A stretch of 64,000 nt of DNA from Paraglaciecola sp030730205 (GCF_052119645.1 NZ_JBGQOM010000004.1:124001-188000), one strand, 5' to 3'. Positions 18,430-29,900 are shown, numbered from the stretch's first letter. The notes: generated from the letters alone by a model not told the origin. Numbers and translations are program-made.

Positions 18430-19221
18430 TTATGTGTTGATGATGACTTCACGCACAAAACGGCTGCCAAAATAGGCTAATGTTAATAAAATTGAGCCTA
18501 CAATTGTTGCACTAATAACCCATTTGCCGCGCCAGCCAAACTTAGCATGCCCGAATAAAATTACACTGTAAATTAGCCAGGCCAGGATCGACAGCACGGT
18601 CTTGTGAGCTTGCTCTTTCGCAAACATGTTTTCTAAAAACATAAAGCCGCTGATCAAAGATAAGGTTAATAACACGGTACCGACTAACAGCAATTTAAAG
18701 AGAATCGTTTCAACGGCCATCAATGGAGGAAGGGAAGAATGCAGCAGAGAGGCCTTTTTTTCTTTTAAACGAATATTGATATAAGCCAATTGCATGGCGT
18801 ACAAAAACGCAATACTCAAGCATGCATAGGCCATCAACGCTAAGCCTACATGGATAAGCACAGCGGGTTGAATATTGTAATGCATCACGTGCATATCTGT
18901 CAGGAGCGGTGCAAGCATCACAACAATTGCAGTAAAACCAAATACCACAGGCAATAAAATCGTATTGGGTAAGCTAAATGATGCAACAATCATGGTTGCG
19001 GTTATTAACCATGCAACAAAAGAAGCAACATTCATGATGCTCATATTTTGCCCAGGTAAAATAAATACGGTGTCCCATAAAATAACGATATGAATAAACA
19101 ATGCCAGGGTGGCTAAGCCGAGTGCGAGAGGTTTTTTAGGGCCTTGAGCATTAAATAAACCTGAGACAATAATGCCTGCTGATGAGCCATAGAGTAAAAA
19201 ACAAATTAGCTCTAAAAACAT
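18430..19221 (-). CDS. ypjD: CcsA-like inner membrane protein YpjD
   Basis: 263 residues with about eight hydrophobic segments, the layout of the YpjD branch of the cytochrome c assembly (CcsA) fold. The central and C-terminal parts (AYACLSIAFLYAMQLAYI and LAWLIYSVILFGHAKFGWRGK) match this family. It lacks the tryptophan-rich haem-handling motif of true CcmC/CcsA proteins as far as I can see, so a haem role is uncertain. AAAGG lies 8 bases before the ATG. It is divergent from ffh, a conserved pairing in Gammaproteobacteria. Confidence 0.88.
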   Translation of the reverse strand: MFLELICFLLYGSSAGIIVSGLFNAQGPKKPLALGLATLALFIHIVILWDTVFILPGQNMSIMNVASFVAWLITATMIVASFSLPNTILLPVVFGFTAIVVMLAPLLTDMHVMHYNIQPAVLIHVGLALMAYACLSIAFLYAMQLAYINIRLKEKKASLLHSSLPPLMAVETILFKLLLVGTVLLTLSLISGFMFLENMFAKEQAHKTVLSILAWLIYSVILFGHAKFGWRGKWVISATIVGSILLTLAYFGSRFVREVIINT

Positions 19222-19385
19222 TGTGAAAACCTTTTAGCAATCAACACCTAACACTCCGTTGGTTATTTCTTAATTTACTATGAAATAAAGCCATAAATTA
19301 CCATTAATTATTGGCGGTTGACACTGCTTTCATCGCCCAACGCCCAACATAGCGCTAAAGTTTAAACAGAAAGTTGGATTGATTA

Positions 19386-19414
19386 TTCTTATCTTGCCGC
19401 TATTTCGATATACT
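19386..19414 (+). promoter_or_regulatory. Predicted promoter of ffh
   Basis: TTCTTA (19386-19391), a 17-base spacer and TATACT (19409-19414) lie about 37 bases upstream of the ffh start. The -10 match is good and the -35 weak. Nothing else is recognised in the 229-base spacer to ypjD. Confidence 0.4.
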
Positions 19415-19450
19415 TGGGGCAATTAGACATTAGTAGGTAAGCGTAGATTC

Positions 19451-20827
19451 ATGTTTGAAAATTTGACCGAACGATTGGGTAGTACCCTTAAAAACATCAG
19501 CGGCAAAGGCCGTTTGACGGAAGACAACATCAAAGATACTTTGCGTGAAGTGCGCATGGCATTGCTTGAAGCGGATGTCGCCTTACCGGTAGTGCGTGAT
19601 TTTATTTCGCAAGTAAAAGAGCGGGCGGTTGGTACAGAAGTCAGCAAGAGTCTTAACCCCGGTCAGGTTTTCATCAAAATAGTTCAGTCAGAACTTGAAG
19701 CCGTTATGGGTCAAGCGAATGAAAAACTGAATTTAGCCGCTCAACCTCCCGCAGTCATTCTCATGGCCGGTTTGCAAGGTGCAGGTAAAACCACCAGTGT
19801 GGGTAAACTGGCATCATTTTTAAAACAACGTGAAAAGAAAAAAGTCTTGGTTGTTAGTGCTGATGTGTATCGTCCGGCGGCAATTAAACAACTTGAAACC
19901 TTAGCGAATGATTTAGAAGTTGGTTTTTTCCCTTCTGATATTAGTCAAAAGCCAGTTGATATTGCTTTGGCGGCAATTAACCATGCACGTAAACAATTTT
20001 ACGATGTGTTATTAGTGGATACCGCCGGTCGTTTGCATGTTGATGGCGAGATGATGGCTGAAATTCAAGCCCTGCATAAAGCCATTAACCCAATTGAAAC
20101 CTTGTTTGTGGTTGACGCAATGACGGGGCAAGATGCCGCGAATACGGCAAAAGCATTCAACGAAGCACTACCATTAACGGGGGTGATTTTAACAAAAGCC
20201 GATGGTGATGCTCGAGGCGGTGCTGCCCTTTCTGTGCGCCATATTACTGGTAAGCCCATTAAGTTCATTGGTATGGGTGAAAAACTCGACGCCCTTGAAG
20301 CCTTCCACCCAGAACGGATCGCCTCGCGTATATTGGGAATGGGCGATGTACTGAGTTTAATTGAAGAAGTTGAACGTAAAGTAGACAAAGCCAAAGCGCA
20401 AAAGTTGGCGCAAAAAGTCCAAAAGGGTAAGGGTTTCGATTTACAAGACTTTAAAGAGCAGCTAGAGCAAATGCGCAATATGGGTGGCATGATGTCGATG
20501 ATGGACAAGATGCCTGGTATGGGCAACATGACAGCGCAAATTAAAGAAAAAGCCAACGATAAATCCTTTAATCAAATGGAAGCCATTATTAATTCCATGA
20601 CGCCAGACGAGCGTACTAAGCCTGATTTGATCAATGGCTCCAGAAAACGCCGTATTGCTGCGGGTTCTGGTACGCAAATTCAGGATATTAATCGCCTGCT
20701 TAAACAATTCACGCAAATGCAAAAAATGATGAAAAAAATGACGGGCGGCGGCATGGGTAAAATGATGCGAAACCTCAAAGGTATGATGCCCCCCGGTGGA
20801 CCAGGCGGCATGTTTCCAAAACGATAG
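19451..20827 (+). CDS. ffh: Signal recognition particle protein Ffh (SRP54)
   Basis: 458 residues, close to E. coli Ffh (453). The N domain is followed by the G domain with P-loop GLQGAGKTT at about residues 107-115, then DVYRPAA, DTAGRLHVD and TKADGDARGG. The M domain from about 330 is methionine-rich (MRNMGGMMSMMDKMPGM) and binds signal peptides and 4.5S RNA (SGSGT-like segment before the end). It works with FtsY to deliver nascent membrane proteins. A strong terminator follows at once, so it appears monocistronic. The usual next gene in Gammaproteobacteria, rpsP, is not here. Confidence 0.97.
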   Translation: MFENLTERLGSTLKNISGKGRLTEDNIKDTLREVRMALLEADVALPVVRDFISQVKERAVGTEVSKSLNPGQVFIKIVQSELEAVMGQANEKLNLAAQPPAVILMAGLQGAGKTTSVGKLASFLKQREKKKVLVVSADVYRPAAIKQLETLANDLEVGFFPSDISQKPVDIALAAINHARKQFYDVLLVDTAGRLHVDGEMMAEIQALHKAINPIETLFVVDAMTGQDAANTAKAFNEALPLTGVILTKADGDARGGAALSVRHITGKPIKFIGMGEKLDALEAFHPERIASRILGMGDVLSLIEEVERKVDKAKAQKLAQKVQKGKGFDLQDFKEQLEQMRNMGGMMSMMDKMPGMGNMTAQIKEKANDKSFNQMEAIINSMTPDERTKPDLINGSRKRRIAAGSGTQIQDINRLLKQFTQMQKMMKKMTGGGMGKMMRNLKGMMPPGGPGGMFPKR

Positions 20828-20838
20828 GTTTACCGCTT

Positions 20839-20867
20839 AAAAACTCATCCTCGCGATGAGTTTTTTG
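20839..20867 (+). terminator. Rho-independent terminator of ffh
   Basis: Stem ACTCATC/GATGAGT with a short CTCGC loop followed by TTTTTTGTTT, 12 bases after the ffh stop. Confidence 0.85.
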
Positions 20868-21083
20868 TTTCTAGAACATTCTTAAGTAAATACCCTAAGC
20901 CTCAAAAAAGTCAGTTTTATCTCGCGTCCACCTGCGAGTTAACCTTTCGTTTAAGCAGCGAGTCATGATCGCACCTTGTTCAAGCTGGTAAATTGTAAAC
21001 TTTGGTAAAGTTCATTGCTTACTCTGTAATTAAAGTGCTTGAATGCAAACCGTTTTTTAAACTCAAACTGACTTGTGTAAATA

Positions 21084-22475
21084 ATGAAGCATATTAATTT
21101 TTCAGGACTTGTCTGCGCAGTTTTGTTGCTCAGTGCTTGTTCTCATTTATCGGCTGTCGATAATACGTTGCGACAGCCTACACTGCCTGACAACTGGCAG
21201 CAGCAGAGTCCCTATTTAGCTGTGCAAGATGATTGGCTCAGTGAGTTTAATCAAGCAGGTTTATCAGCATTGGTTGAAAAAGCCCTCAACAAAAACCTCA
21301 CTTTAAAGCAGCTTGCTTACCAAAGCCAAATTGAAGAACAACAAGTTAAGCTCAGTGGCGCCTATATCTGGCCTACCTTGGATTTATCACTCAGTCAGGG
21401 ACGCGGTAAAAGCGTCGAGCCCACTTCTTATGCTACCACTAGTTCAATAAGCTTGGATCTTGCTTATGAAATTGACATTTGGGGCAAGTTATCAGATTCA
21501 CAGCGCCAAGCAAATTTAAGCTACTTGGCGCAAAAAGCCACGTTTGAACAAGCGAAACAACAAATAGTTGCTGACGTAATTGTTGCTTGGTTTAAGCACT
21601 TAAGTGACAAACAATTAAGTACTTTATATCAAGCAAGGGTGCGTAACTCTGAACAAAACCTCGACATTATCGAGCAAGGATACCAACAAGGTTTAAATGC
21701 TGCCTTAGATGTTTATCTCGCCCGCAACGATTTAAACAGTGAACGCTCTCGTTTGTCGCAACAACAAGCCAATGAGCGAGACAGCAACAGAGCCTTACAA
21801 CGCTTGGTAGGTGAGTATCCAGATGCACAATTGAATATCGAATCTGATATTCCGTTTATCTCGGCCAGTCTTGGCAAAGGCATTCCAAGCGAACTTATTA
21901 CTCGCAAACCAGAATTAGTGGCTAGTTGGTATCAATTATTAGCTAAAGATGCGGCATTAGCCTTTGCTCATAAACAACGTTTTCCAAGCTTAGCCATTGG
22001 CGCTTCACTGAGTGACGGCGGTGAGACTTTAAGTGACGTGCTAAGCCCCGCCAGCTTAGCTTGGTCGTTAATAGGCCGAATCAGTGCTCCCTTGTTTCAA
22101 GGGGGAAGTCTCAAGGCAAACGAAAAAATTGCCTTGTTAAGCCTAAAGCAAAGTGAGCAAGCGTATCTTGATGCGTTGTACTCTGCATTTAACAGTGTCG
22201 AAAGTGGCATAAACCAAGAAGAGTCATTATTACAACAATATCAAGCTACCTTAGCCGCGCGCGACAATGCAGTGATAGCGGAACAGTTGTCTTTTGAACA
22301 GTATCAAAGCGGCCTTGTCAGTTATACCACGGTGCTTGATGCCCAAGGACGATCTTATGATGCGCAAAGTTCGCTGATTGATTTAAAAAATCAACTTATC
22401 GCCAATCGAGTCAGTTTGCATATTGCATTAGGCGGTAATTTTTCAACAACCCAACTTTCCAAAAGTGAAAACTAA
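21084..22475 (+). CDS. Outer-membrane efflux lipoprotein, NodT/TolC family
   Basis: 463 residues. The N terminus is a lipoprotein signal with lipobox LLSAC and the modified Cys at position 19. Two repeated outer-membrane-efflux (OEP) halves follow, with long helices and the central segments LDLSLSQGRG and DIWGKLSDSQRQ typical of the family. It should form the outer-membrane channel for the RND pump encoded directly downstream, with only 2 bases between the genes. No good Shine-Dalgarno sequence is visible before the ATG. Substrate unknown. Confidence 0.9.
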   Translation: MKHINFSGLVCAVLLLSACSHLSAVDNTLRQPTLPDNWQQQSPYLAVQDDWLSEFNQAGLSALVEKALNKNLTLKQLAYQSQIEEQQVKLSGAYIWPTLDLSLSQGRGKSVEPTSYATTSSISLDLAYEIDIWGKLSDSQRQANLSYLAQKATFEQAKQQIVADVIVAWFKHLSDKQLSTLYQARVRNSEQNLDIIEQGYQQGLNAALDVYLARNDLNSERSRLSQQQANERDSNRALQRLVGEYPDAQLNIESDIPFISASLGKGIPSELITRKPELVASWYQLLAKDAALAFAHKQRFPSLAIGASLSDGGETLSDVLSPASLAWSLIGRISAPLFQGGSLKANEKIALLSLKQSEQAYLDALYSAFNSVESGINQEESLLQQYQATLAARDNAVIAEQLSFEQYQSGLVSYTTVLDAQGRSYDAQSSLIDLKNQLIANRVSLHIALGGNFSTTQLSKSEN

Positions 22476-22477
22476 GC

Positions 22478-23704
22478 ATGAGTTCTAAAATAACTAAACG
22501 AGTCATCCCCGCGCTAATCCTAGTTGCGACGGTGGTGTTGTTTCAATTTATTATGGGTAATCCCCCCGAGGCTCAGCGTGGCTTTACGCCCAAGACAGCC
22601 AAAATAGTGGTAGAAACTCACACACTGCAAGCTCAATCATATCAGGTGCAAGTAGACAGTTACGGTATTGTTAAACCGCGCACTCAAAGCAACTTAGTGG
22701 CCCAGGTTTCGGGGCAAATTACTCAAATATCAGCTCAATTTCGCGAAGGGGGATTCTTTAGTAAAGATGACGTGCTTGTGCAAATTGATGACCGTGATCA
22801 TCTCGCCGATGTCAAAACCGCGCAAGCCAATATATTATTAGCTGAGCAAAGTTTGTTGGAAGAGCAGGCGCGAGCCAAGCAAGCGATAACGGATTGGCAA
22901 CGATTGGGCAATGGCCAAGAGGCCAGCAGTTTAGTGTTGCGTAAACCGCAGCTTGAAGCGGCAAAAGCCAGTGTGCTTTCTGCCCAAGCAGCCCTCGATA
23001 AAGCGCAACTTAATTTAGAGCGCACGCAAGTAAAAGCGCCTTACGCCGGCAGAGTGTTAACTAAAAATGTGGATATTGGCCAAGTTGTGGCAAATAACAG
23101 CGAACTGGCTGAGATTTTCGCCACCGATAAGGTAGAAATTCGTTTACCTGTTAGAAACAAAGATTTGGAACTGCTTGAACTACCTGAGCAGTTTCGTGAT
23201 GCAGGTTTGGCTTCGAGCGGCGCAATGGTTGAATTTCAGTCTGATCTTGTGGGGCAACAAGCTTGGGTCGGCAGCTTAGTGCGTACCGAAGGTGCTATCG
23301 ATGCCAATGCCCAGCAATTATATGTGGTTGCACAAATTAACGACCCCTATAAAGCAACCGCAACCAACAGATATCCCATTAAAATAGGCCAATATGTCAA
23401 CGCTAAAATAGCAGGGCGCAACTTACAAGACGTCCTCGTTATCCCTAATTCAACGATATATCAAGGAAGTTACGTTTACATTGTTGAGGACGGCGTTCTA
23501 AAACGTAAAGACATCGAGATCCGTTGGCAAAATAGCCGTCAAAGCATTATTGCTAAAGGCTTAGAAGCTGGGCAGCAACTGGTGTTAACGCCGCTAGGAC
23601 AAGTGAGCTCAGGCACTGCGGTGAGTATCAAAGGTGAAACGAAAGATAAACCTACGAGAGAAAATAAAGCACTTACTGCTGACAATAAAGGAGCCACTGC
23701 ATGA
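22478..23704 (+). CDS. RND efflux membrane fusion (periplasmic adaptor) protein
   Basis: 408 residues. An N-terminal hydrophobic segment (residues about 9-25) serves as anchor or signal. The lipoyl/barrel-sandwich halves (YGIVKPRTQSNLVAQVSGQI and KAPYAGRVLTKNVDIGQVV) flank a coiled-coil hairpin, followed by a beta-barrel region. This is the HlyD/AcrA-type adaptor that links pump and channel. It overlaps the permease gene by 4 bases. No lipobox Cys is present. Confidence 0.92.
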   Translation: MSSKITKRVIPALILVATVVLFQFIMGNPPEAQRGFTPKTAKIVVETHTLQAQSYQVQVDSYGIVKPRTQSNLVAQVSGQITQISAQFREGGFFSKDDVLVQIDDRDHLADVKTAQANILLAEQSLLEEQARAKQAITDWQRLGNGQEASSLVLRKPQLEAAKASVLSAQAALDKAQLNLERTQVKAPYAGRVLTKNVDIGQVVANNSELAEIFATDKVEIRLPVRNKDLELLELPEQFRDAGLASSGAMVEFQSDLVGQQAWVGSLVRTEGAIDANAQQLYVVAQINDPYKATATNRYPIKIGQYVNAKIAGRNLQDVLVIPNSTIYQGSYVYIVEDGVLKRKDIEIRWQNSRQSIIAKGLEAGQQLVLTPLGQVSSGTAVSIKGETKDKPTRENKALTADNKGATA

Positions 23705-26700
23705 TAGCTTGGTTCGCTAAAAATCATGTTGCGGCCAACCTATTATTAATCAGTATTGTATTGGCCGGCTTGTTTTCCTTATCCACTAAGATCCCACTTG
23801 AAGTTTTTCCTTCTTTTGAAGCAGACACCATTAGTGTGTCGGTGTCGTTACGCGGTTCAACCCCCGAAGATGTTGAAAAAGGCGTAGCGATTCGAATCGA
23901 AGAGGCGGTACAAGATTTAGAAGGTATTAAGCATATTACCAGCAGTTCGTCAGAGGGCTCTGCGTCGGTCGTTATCGAATTAGAAAATGGCTATGATCCC
24001 CGTGAGCAACTCGCTGATATTAAAAGCCGTGTTGATGCCATAAATACCTTTCCTGTGGACGCAGAAAAGCCGGTGGTGGCCTTAGCTCAACGTAAACGTG
24101 AAGTGATGGCGGTAACGGTAGCCAGTGATTACGGTGAAAAAGAAACCCGTGAATTTGCTGAGCATGTGCGTGATCAACTGCTTTCTTTACCGAATGTTAC
24201 CCAAGTGGAGCTAAGCGGTGTGCGTGATTACGAGATTGCCATTCAAATTAGCCAAGACACATTGCGCCAATACAATCTTACCTTAGCTGGAGTTTCAAGT
24301 GCCATTGCCAGTTTCAGTAGTGATGTTTCAGCGGGCAATTTAAAAACCGACGGTGGAGATGTGTTGATCCGCAGTAAGGGCCAAGCCTATCGTAAAAATG
24401 AATTTGCCAACATCGTGATAAAAAATCAGACCGACGGCACTATTATTCGCTTAGGTGATATTGCTCAAATCAGTGATGATTTTGAAGAAACCCCCGTGCG
24501 CACTCGTTTTAATGGTAAACAAGCTGCATTTTTGGATATTTATCGCATCGGTCCACAAAGCGCTATTACGGTGGCCGATGAAGTAAAAAAGTTCATTGAA
24601 CAGCAGCAAGAAAATCTGCCCCAAGGCTTTGAGCTGAGTTACTGGGATGATGACTCCGAATTAGTGAAAAGTCGCCTGGCTACCTTAACCACCAATGCTC
24701 TGCAAGGCGGCGTATTGGTACTGGCGTTATTAACCTTGTTTTTACGTCCCGCTATCGCGTTTTGGGTCTTTATCGGCATTCCAGTGTCTTTCATGGGCGC
24801 GTTTTTGGCTATGCCATTATTTGGTGTCACCCTTAATGTTATGAGTTTGTTCGGCTTTATTTTAGTGCTAGGGATAGTGGTTGATGATGCCATTGTCACG
24901 GGCGAAAATGTGTATACCCACTTAAAAACGGCTAAATCAGGTGAAGAAGCCGCAATTAAGGGCACTCTTGAAGTTGCTACGCCGGTGACGTTTGGTGTAT
25001 TGACCACCGTAGCTGCGTTTTTACCCCTTGCTTTCATTGAAGGGGCGCGCGGTGCCTTGTTCGCTCAGCTTCCAGTGGTGGTTATTCCTGTGCTGCTATT
25101 TTCACTGATTGAATCAAAGTTTGTGTTACCCGCACACTTAAAGTACCTCAAATTGCGCGATCAAAAAGGTCATCCCTCAAAGATAGAGCAACTGCAACAA
25201 CGCTTTGCTGATGGTTTTGAACGGGCGATCCTCAAGTACTATAAGCCGGTATTAAAGCGAGTACTGAATAATAAAGTCACCACCTTAAGTTTATTTATTG
25301 GCACCTTTGTCATCATTTTAGCCCTTATCATGAGCGGCTGGACCAAATTTGTATTTTTTCCACGCATACCCAGTGAAACAGTACGAGTGAGTTTAACGCT
25401 TCCCACCGGTACTCCCTTTGATGTCACCAATAATCACGTGATTGCTATGGCTGACAAAGCTCGTATTTTGCAAGACAAGTATCGCGATGCAGATACTAAC
25501 GAAAGCGTGATTTTAAATATACTAGCGACCACTGGCGGTAGAGGTGGCGCGTCTAATTCTGGCCAGGTGCGTTTTGAAATTACCCCTGCTGAAAAGCGTG
25601 AATCTGCTGTTACGTCCCAGCAATTAGTTGCACAGTGGCGCGATATGATAGGGGATATTCCAGGAGCAGAAAGCCTAACCTATCGCGCTGAAATAGGCCG
25701 TAGCTCTGATCCTATTGATATTCAATTAAGTGCCAACAGCCTCGATACGCTACAAGAAGTGGCTCAGTTAATAAAAGCGCGATTAGCCACTTATCCTACG
25801 GTATTTGATATTGCTGATAGCATGTCTGACGGTAAACAAGAGCTGCAAATTGAATTAAGCGAACAAGGCCTTGCCTTGGGGTTGAACCGAGTACAAGTAT
25901 CAACGCAAATTCGTAACTCGTTTTTTGGTGCTCAGGTACAACGCATCCAACGTGGCCGAGATGACGTTCGTGTGATGGTGCGTCTGCCCATCGAAGAGCG
26001 CCGCTCTTTATCAGACTTACAAGATATGTTAATTGCTACGCCCACAGGTAGCAGTGTGCCGCTGTCACATGTTGCCAAACTTATTCCTGGCCAGAGTCCT
26101 TCCAGTATCTTAAGAGTCGACCGTTTTAGGACCCTAAACGTGAGTGCGGATATCGAAAAAAGTAAGACTAATATGACGGTCTTGCAAGCTGACTTAAAAG
26201 CTTACCTCGATGAAGTAATGAATCAATATCCTGGGGTGCGCTATACCATGGAGGGCGAAGCAAAAGAGCAAGCGGAGTCTTTTGGATCATTAGCTTGGGC
26301 CTTAGTGTTTGTGTTTTTTATTATCTATGGTTTGTTAGCTATTCCGCTTAAATCTTACTGGCAACCGATTATTGTGATGAGTGTTATTCCTTTTGGCATG
26401 ATCGGAGCCGTGATGGGACATTGGATCATGGGCATGGACTTAACCATCATGAGTTTGCTTGGCATGTTGGCTCTCATTGGCGTAGTGGTTAATGACTCTT
26501 TAGTGTTAGTTGATTTTATCAATAAAAAACGCAGTGAAGGATTGCCTCTGATGGAGGCGGTTGCGTCAGCAGGTGTTGTTAGATTTAGGCCAATTATGCT
26601 CACTAGCTTGACCACGTTTATTGGTCTAATGCCCCTGTTATTTGAAAAAGCTACCCAAGCTCAATTTTTAATTCCGATGGCGGTTTCTTTGGGCTTTGGT

Positions 26701-26784
26701 ATTATTTTTGCGACTTTTATCACCTTATTAATGGTACCGGTAAATTACGTATTGTTAGAGAAGCTAAAAAAATCAGTGGCGTAG
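23701..26784 (+). CDS. RND efflux permease, HAE1-like
   Basis: 1027 residues with twelve predicted membrane segments and two large periplasmic loops, the AcrB/MdtB layout. The TM4 proton-relay motif is present in ILVLGIVVDDAIVTGENV, and the second-half counterpart is LALIGVVVNDSLVLVDFIN. The N terminus (WFAKNHVAANLLL) is typical of the short-chain HAE1 group found in marine Gammaproteobacteria. It exports an unknown hydrophobic substrate using the proton gradient. Last gene of the tripartite operon. No local transcription regulator is encoded nearby. Confidence 0.93.
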   Translation: MIAWFAKNHVAANLLLISIVLAGLFSLSTKIPLEVFPSFEADTISVSVSLRGSTPEDVEKGVAIRIEEAVQDLEGIKHITSSSSEGSASVVIELENGYDPREQLADIKSRVDAINTFPVDAEKPVVALAQRKREVMAVTVASDYGEKETREFAEHVRDQLLSLPNVTQVELSGVRDYEIAIQISQDTLRQYNLTLAGVSSAIASFSSDVSAGNLKTDGGDVLIRSKGQAYRKNEFANIVIKNQTDGTIIRLGDIAQISDDFEETPVRTRFNGKQAAFLDIYRIGPQSAITVADEVKKFIEQQQENLPQGFELSYWDDDSELVKSRLATLTTNALQGGVLVLALLTLFLRPAIAFWVFIGIPVSFMGAFLAMPLFGVTLNVMSLFGFILVLGIVVDDAIVTGENVYTHLKTAKSGEEAAIKGTLEVATPVTFGVLTTVAAFLPLAFIEGARGALFAQLPVVVIPVLLFSLIESKFVLPAHLKYLKLRDQKGHPSKIEQLQQRFADGFERAILKYYKPVLKRVLNNKVTTLSLFIGTFVIILALIMSGWTKFVFFPRIPSETVRVSLTLPTGTPFDVTNNHVIAMADKARILQDKYRDADTNESVILNILATTGGRGGASNSGQVRFEITPAEKRESAVTSQQLVAQWRDMIGDIPGAESLTYRAEIGRSSDPIDIQLSANSLDTLQEVAQLIKARLATYPTVFDIADSMSDGKQELQIELSEQGLALGLNRVQVSTQIRNSFFGAQVQRIQRGRDDVRVMVRLPIEERRSLSDLQDMLIATPTGSSVPLSHVAKLIPGQSPSSILRVDRFRTLNVSADIEKSKTNMTVLQADLKAYLDEVMNQYPGVRYTMEGEAKEQAESFGSLAWALVFVFFIIYGLLAIPLKSYWQPIIVMSVIPFGMIGAVMGHWIMGMDLTIMSLLGMLALIGVVVNDSLVLVDFINKKRSEGLPLMEAVASAGVVRFRPIMLTSLTTFIGLMPLLFEKATQAQFLIPMAVSLGFGIIFATFITLLMVPVNYVLLEKLKKSVA

Positions 26785-26982
26785 ACTAAGCCTTTTTTAT
26801 GCCTAATACCAAATAAACAGGTGCGTTAGTCGGTGCCTGTTTATGTCTTGAGACCCATCGATTCTTTGCTTTACTGTCTTCCTTGTGTATTTAAGCTCAT
26901 ACCTTTTTCCCATATTCAATACTTCATATTGAGGTTGTTGGGCGTAGTCTGGCGGATGGTTCAAGTCAGAATAGGAAGCGGT

Positions 26983-29900
26983 ATGCCACAGGCGGTTATC
27001 AAAAAGCGAGGTACGCAGTTAGTGTGCGCCGCATTTATGTTGTTCAGTCATGCTAGCTTTGCCCTTGTTCAACCGCTACAAACTCTTCCTACTAAGCAAT
27101 TTGAACTCGCTTTATACACATGGGCTGGGCTATTTGTTGTGGTGCTATATTTGGTTTTGATGTTAAAAATTAAACTTCGAGTGCAGCGCAACCTTTGGGC
27201 GCAACAACGCCAAACGCTAACACAGACTCTGGCGTTAATGGATAATTTTAATGAAGGCATGGTTCACCTTGATAAAAACAAACGCATTGTTTTCCTGAAT
27301 CAGGCAGCATGTTATTTACTGGGAAAAAGTAGCGACGACATCCTACATACTGATCTTAATGACTGCTTTAACCAACAAAACCAAGCTAAGTTAATGCAAC
27401 TGTTCGGCCAAACTACGCATGACAAAGTGCAAGTGTTTGAACGAAATAGGCATGTAGCCATCGTTATAAACCGTCCAGCAGACTTCTCAGCCTCGGTTTG
27501 TTATATCGTTTCTCTAACCGACATCACTAACTACCAACTCAAAATTGACCAACAAGCTAAGCAACTTACACAATTTGACGCTCGATTGTCTCTAACAAAG
27601 TTGGCTCGAGTAAGCCTAGATTTAACTAAAAAAACCTATCATGGGGATGTTGAGTTTGCTGCCCTATTACAAAATGAGCATGCAGCACTTAGCGGTGAGT
27701 TGAGCGAGTTTAATTCACTTATTCAATCCACTGATCGCTATGAATTTAATCAAGCCATTGAGCGAATAAAAAGCCAAGAGCAGAGCGATTTTCGTTGCCA
27801 GTTTAGTGGCGCATCACAGCCAATTCTAACGCAAGTTTTTGTTTTGGTTATTAGCCGATCTGTGACAGGTGAGCCTGTTCTTGTTGAACTTATCGTACAA
27901 AACCTATCTGAACTTGCAGAGCAAACTAAACAGGCAGAGGTCAGCTTACATTTATCTCAAGCCGTGTTTAATTCTACTCGCAATGGCATGTATTTACTCG
28001 ATGTGTCGGGGCAAATACTCTCGTGTAATGCGGCCTTTGAGAGTCTGTTTAAAACCCATCAGAATAAAGTCAAATCACGCTTTGTTCACGAGCTGGATTT
28101 TTTACCTGAAGATATCCGCCAACTGCATCCAACTGCACAGTGCGATAGCCCTTTTTCTCGAGTCGGTCAAAGTAAAGAATTCACCCTAAGGACACTCGAT
28201 AATCACGTCCGGTACCTGCGCTTTAGCCTTAAACACTACGCTGATAAACAAGGCAATAAAGCCGGTATGTTAGGAATATTTGAAGATGTCACCGAGCTTA
28301 GAAACACTAAATTAACTGCCGACAAAGCCTGCAAACGGTTCACAGACTTGCTCAACTTAGCGCCCTTGTCTATTGCAATTACCGACAGCAACGACAACAT
28401 ACTAGAGGCGAATGACACTCTGGTAAAACGCTTGGGTACAAGCCCTAAAGATTTGAAAAAAAGCAATCTATATCAATTGTTTACCGAACCAAGCTCTGCA
28501 GCAACTGCGGTAAAAATTCTGCAAAAAGAAGGGCGACTACATCAATATCAGGCAAATTTAAGCGGTAAAAATGGCGCTTCGTTGCCCAGTGCAATTACCA
28601 TTGATGTCTTTGATAAAGAGCTCAAAGAGCACCTTTGTTGGATTAGCGATACGTCAGAGCAGCTGTATCAAACTCAGCGCTTTGAGCGTATTTTTTCTGA
28701 TTGTAACGAGCCCATGGCCTTATTGGACGAATTGAGTTTTATTAAAGCGAATCAAGCCGCCGCTGACTTTTTTGCGGTACAAGAACCACAGCAGCTACTG
28801 GCACTTTCGCCCTGTGATGAACGCTTTAATCAAAACATTGAATTGGCGAGAACCCTAGCGCAAACCATCACTAAGGTGAGACAAAGTGGGAAAAAGCAGT
28901 CGCTGTTATGGGAGCACCAAATAAACCAGCTAACCCAGCCTTGCCAGCTCGAGCTGGTGCCTATTTTAAAGGCAAATGTTTGCGTACAAGTATTATGTAT
29001 TTGGAAAGATTTCCGCGCCATTAAAGAGGCAGAACGGGCACGCTTAGAAGCGATTAATTTGCATCAGGCTGCGGAGCGTAAAGTGGCTGAAAAGCAGCAA
29101 CTATTAGAAAGCAGCCAAGATCTGCTGGCAAACAAAGCTAAAAACTTGGCCGAAACACAAACCCAGTTGCAAGCAGCGCAAATAGATTTAACTGTAAAAC
29201 AAAATACGATTTCTGATTTAGAGCAAGCTCATCAAGATAGTAATCAACAAATCGAGCAGTTGCAGCAAGCGTATCAAAGCAGCCGTGAAAAGCTTGCCCA
29301 TAGCCAAGATGAAAACGAAGCGTTGAGCAAGCAATTAGAAAGTTCAGTAGTTAAAGTGCGCGGGTTACAAGAGCAGCGCAATCAAATAGCTGATGCCTTG
29401 CAGTACTCTGAACGCAAATATACAAACGTGCAAAATCAATTAGCCAAAAGTGAGCAAACTACCCAGTCCTTGCAACACGAACAACAAGTGCAGCAGCAAA
29501 AAATGCACGATTTTGCGACTCAAATCGACGTACTAAAAGCCTCTATTATTGATAAAGACAAACAAATTTCAGATGTGAGTAGTCAAATCAATACCCTGCA
29601 GTCGCAGTTAAGTAGCTCGGGGCGCGCAACAGAAAAGTTGCGTGAATCGTTGATTAACCAGCGTAAAGCCAGTGCACAAGCCGAGCAGGAGCGTCGCGAG
29701 CTGGAATTTGCCTGTCACAGTGCGCAAACCGAATTGTCGAGTAAGGCCCGTCACATAGAGCATTTGCAACATGAGATGGAAAAGTTTGAAGAAATGAGTC
29801 AGCAACAGCAAGGCAATATGGCGCAACAACACTCACAGTTACAACAAGAGTTAGCAGCCAAACAGGCCGTGCTAAAAGCGACACAACAGCAGCTTGATGA

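Noticed and set aside
26833..26982. N-terminal extension of the PAS/coiled-coil protein
   Set aside because: It depends on a GTG without ribosome site. The ATG at 26983 has AGGAAG in place and a proper signal-like start.
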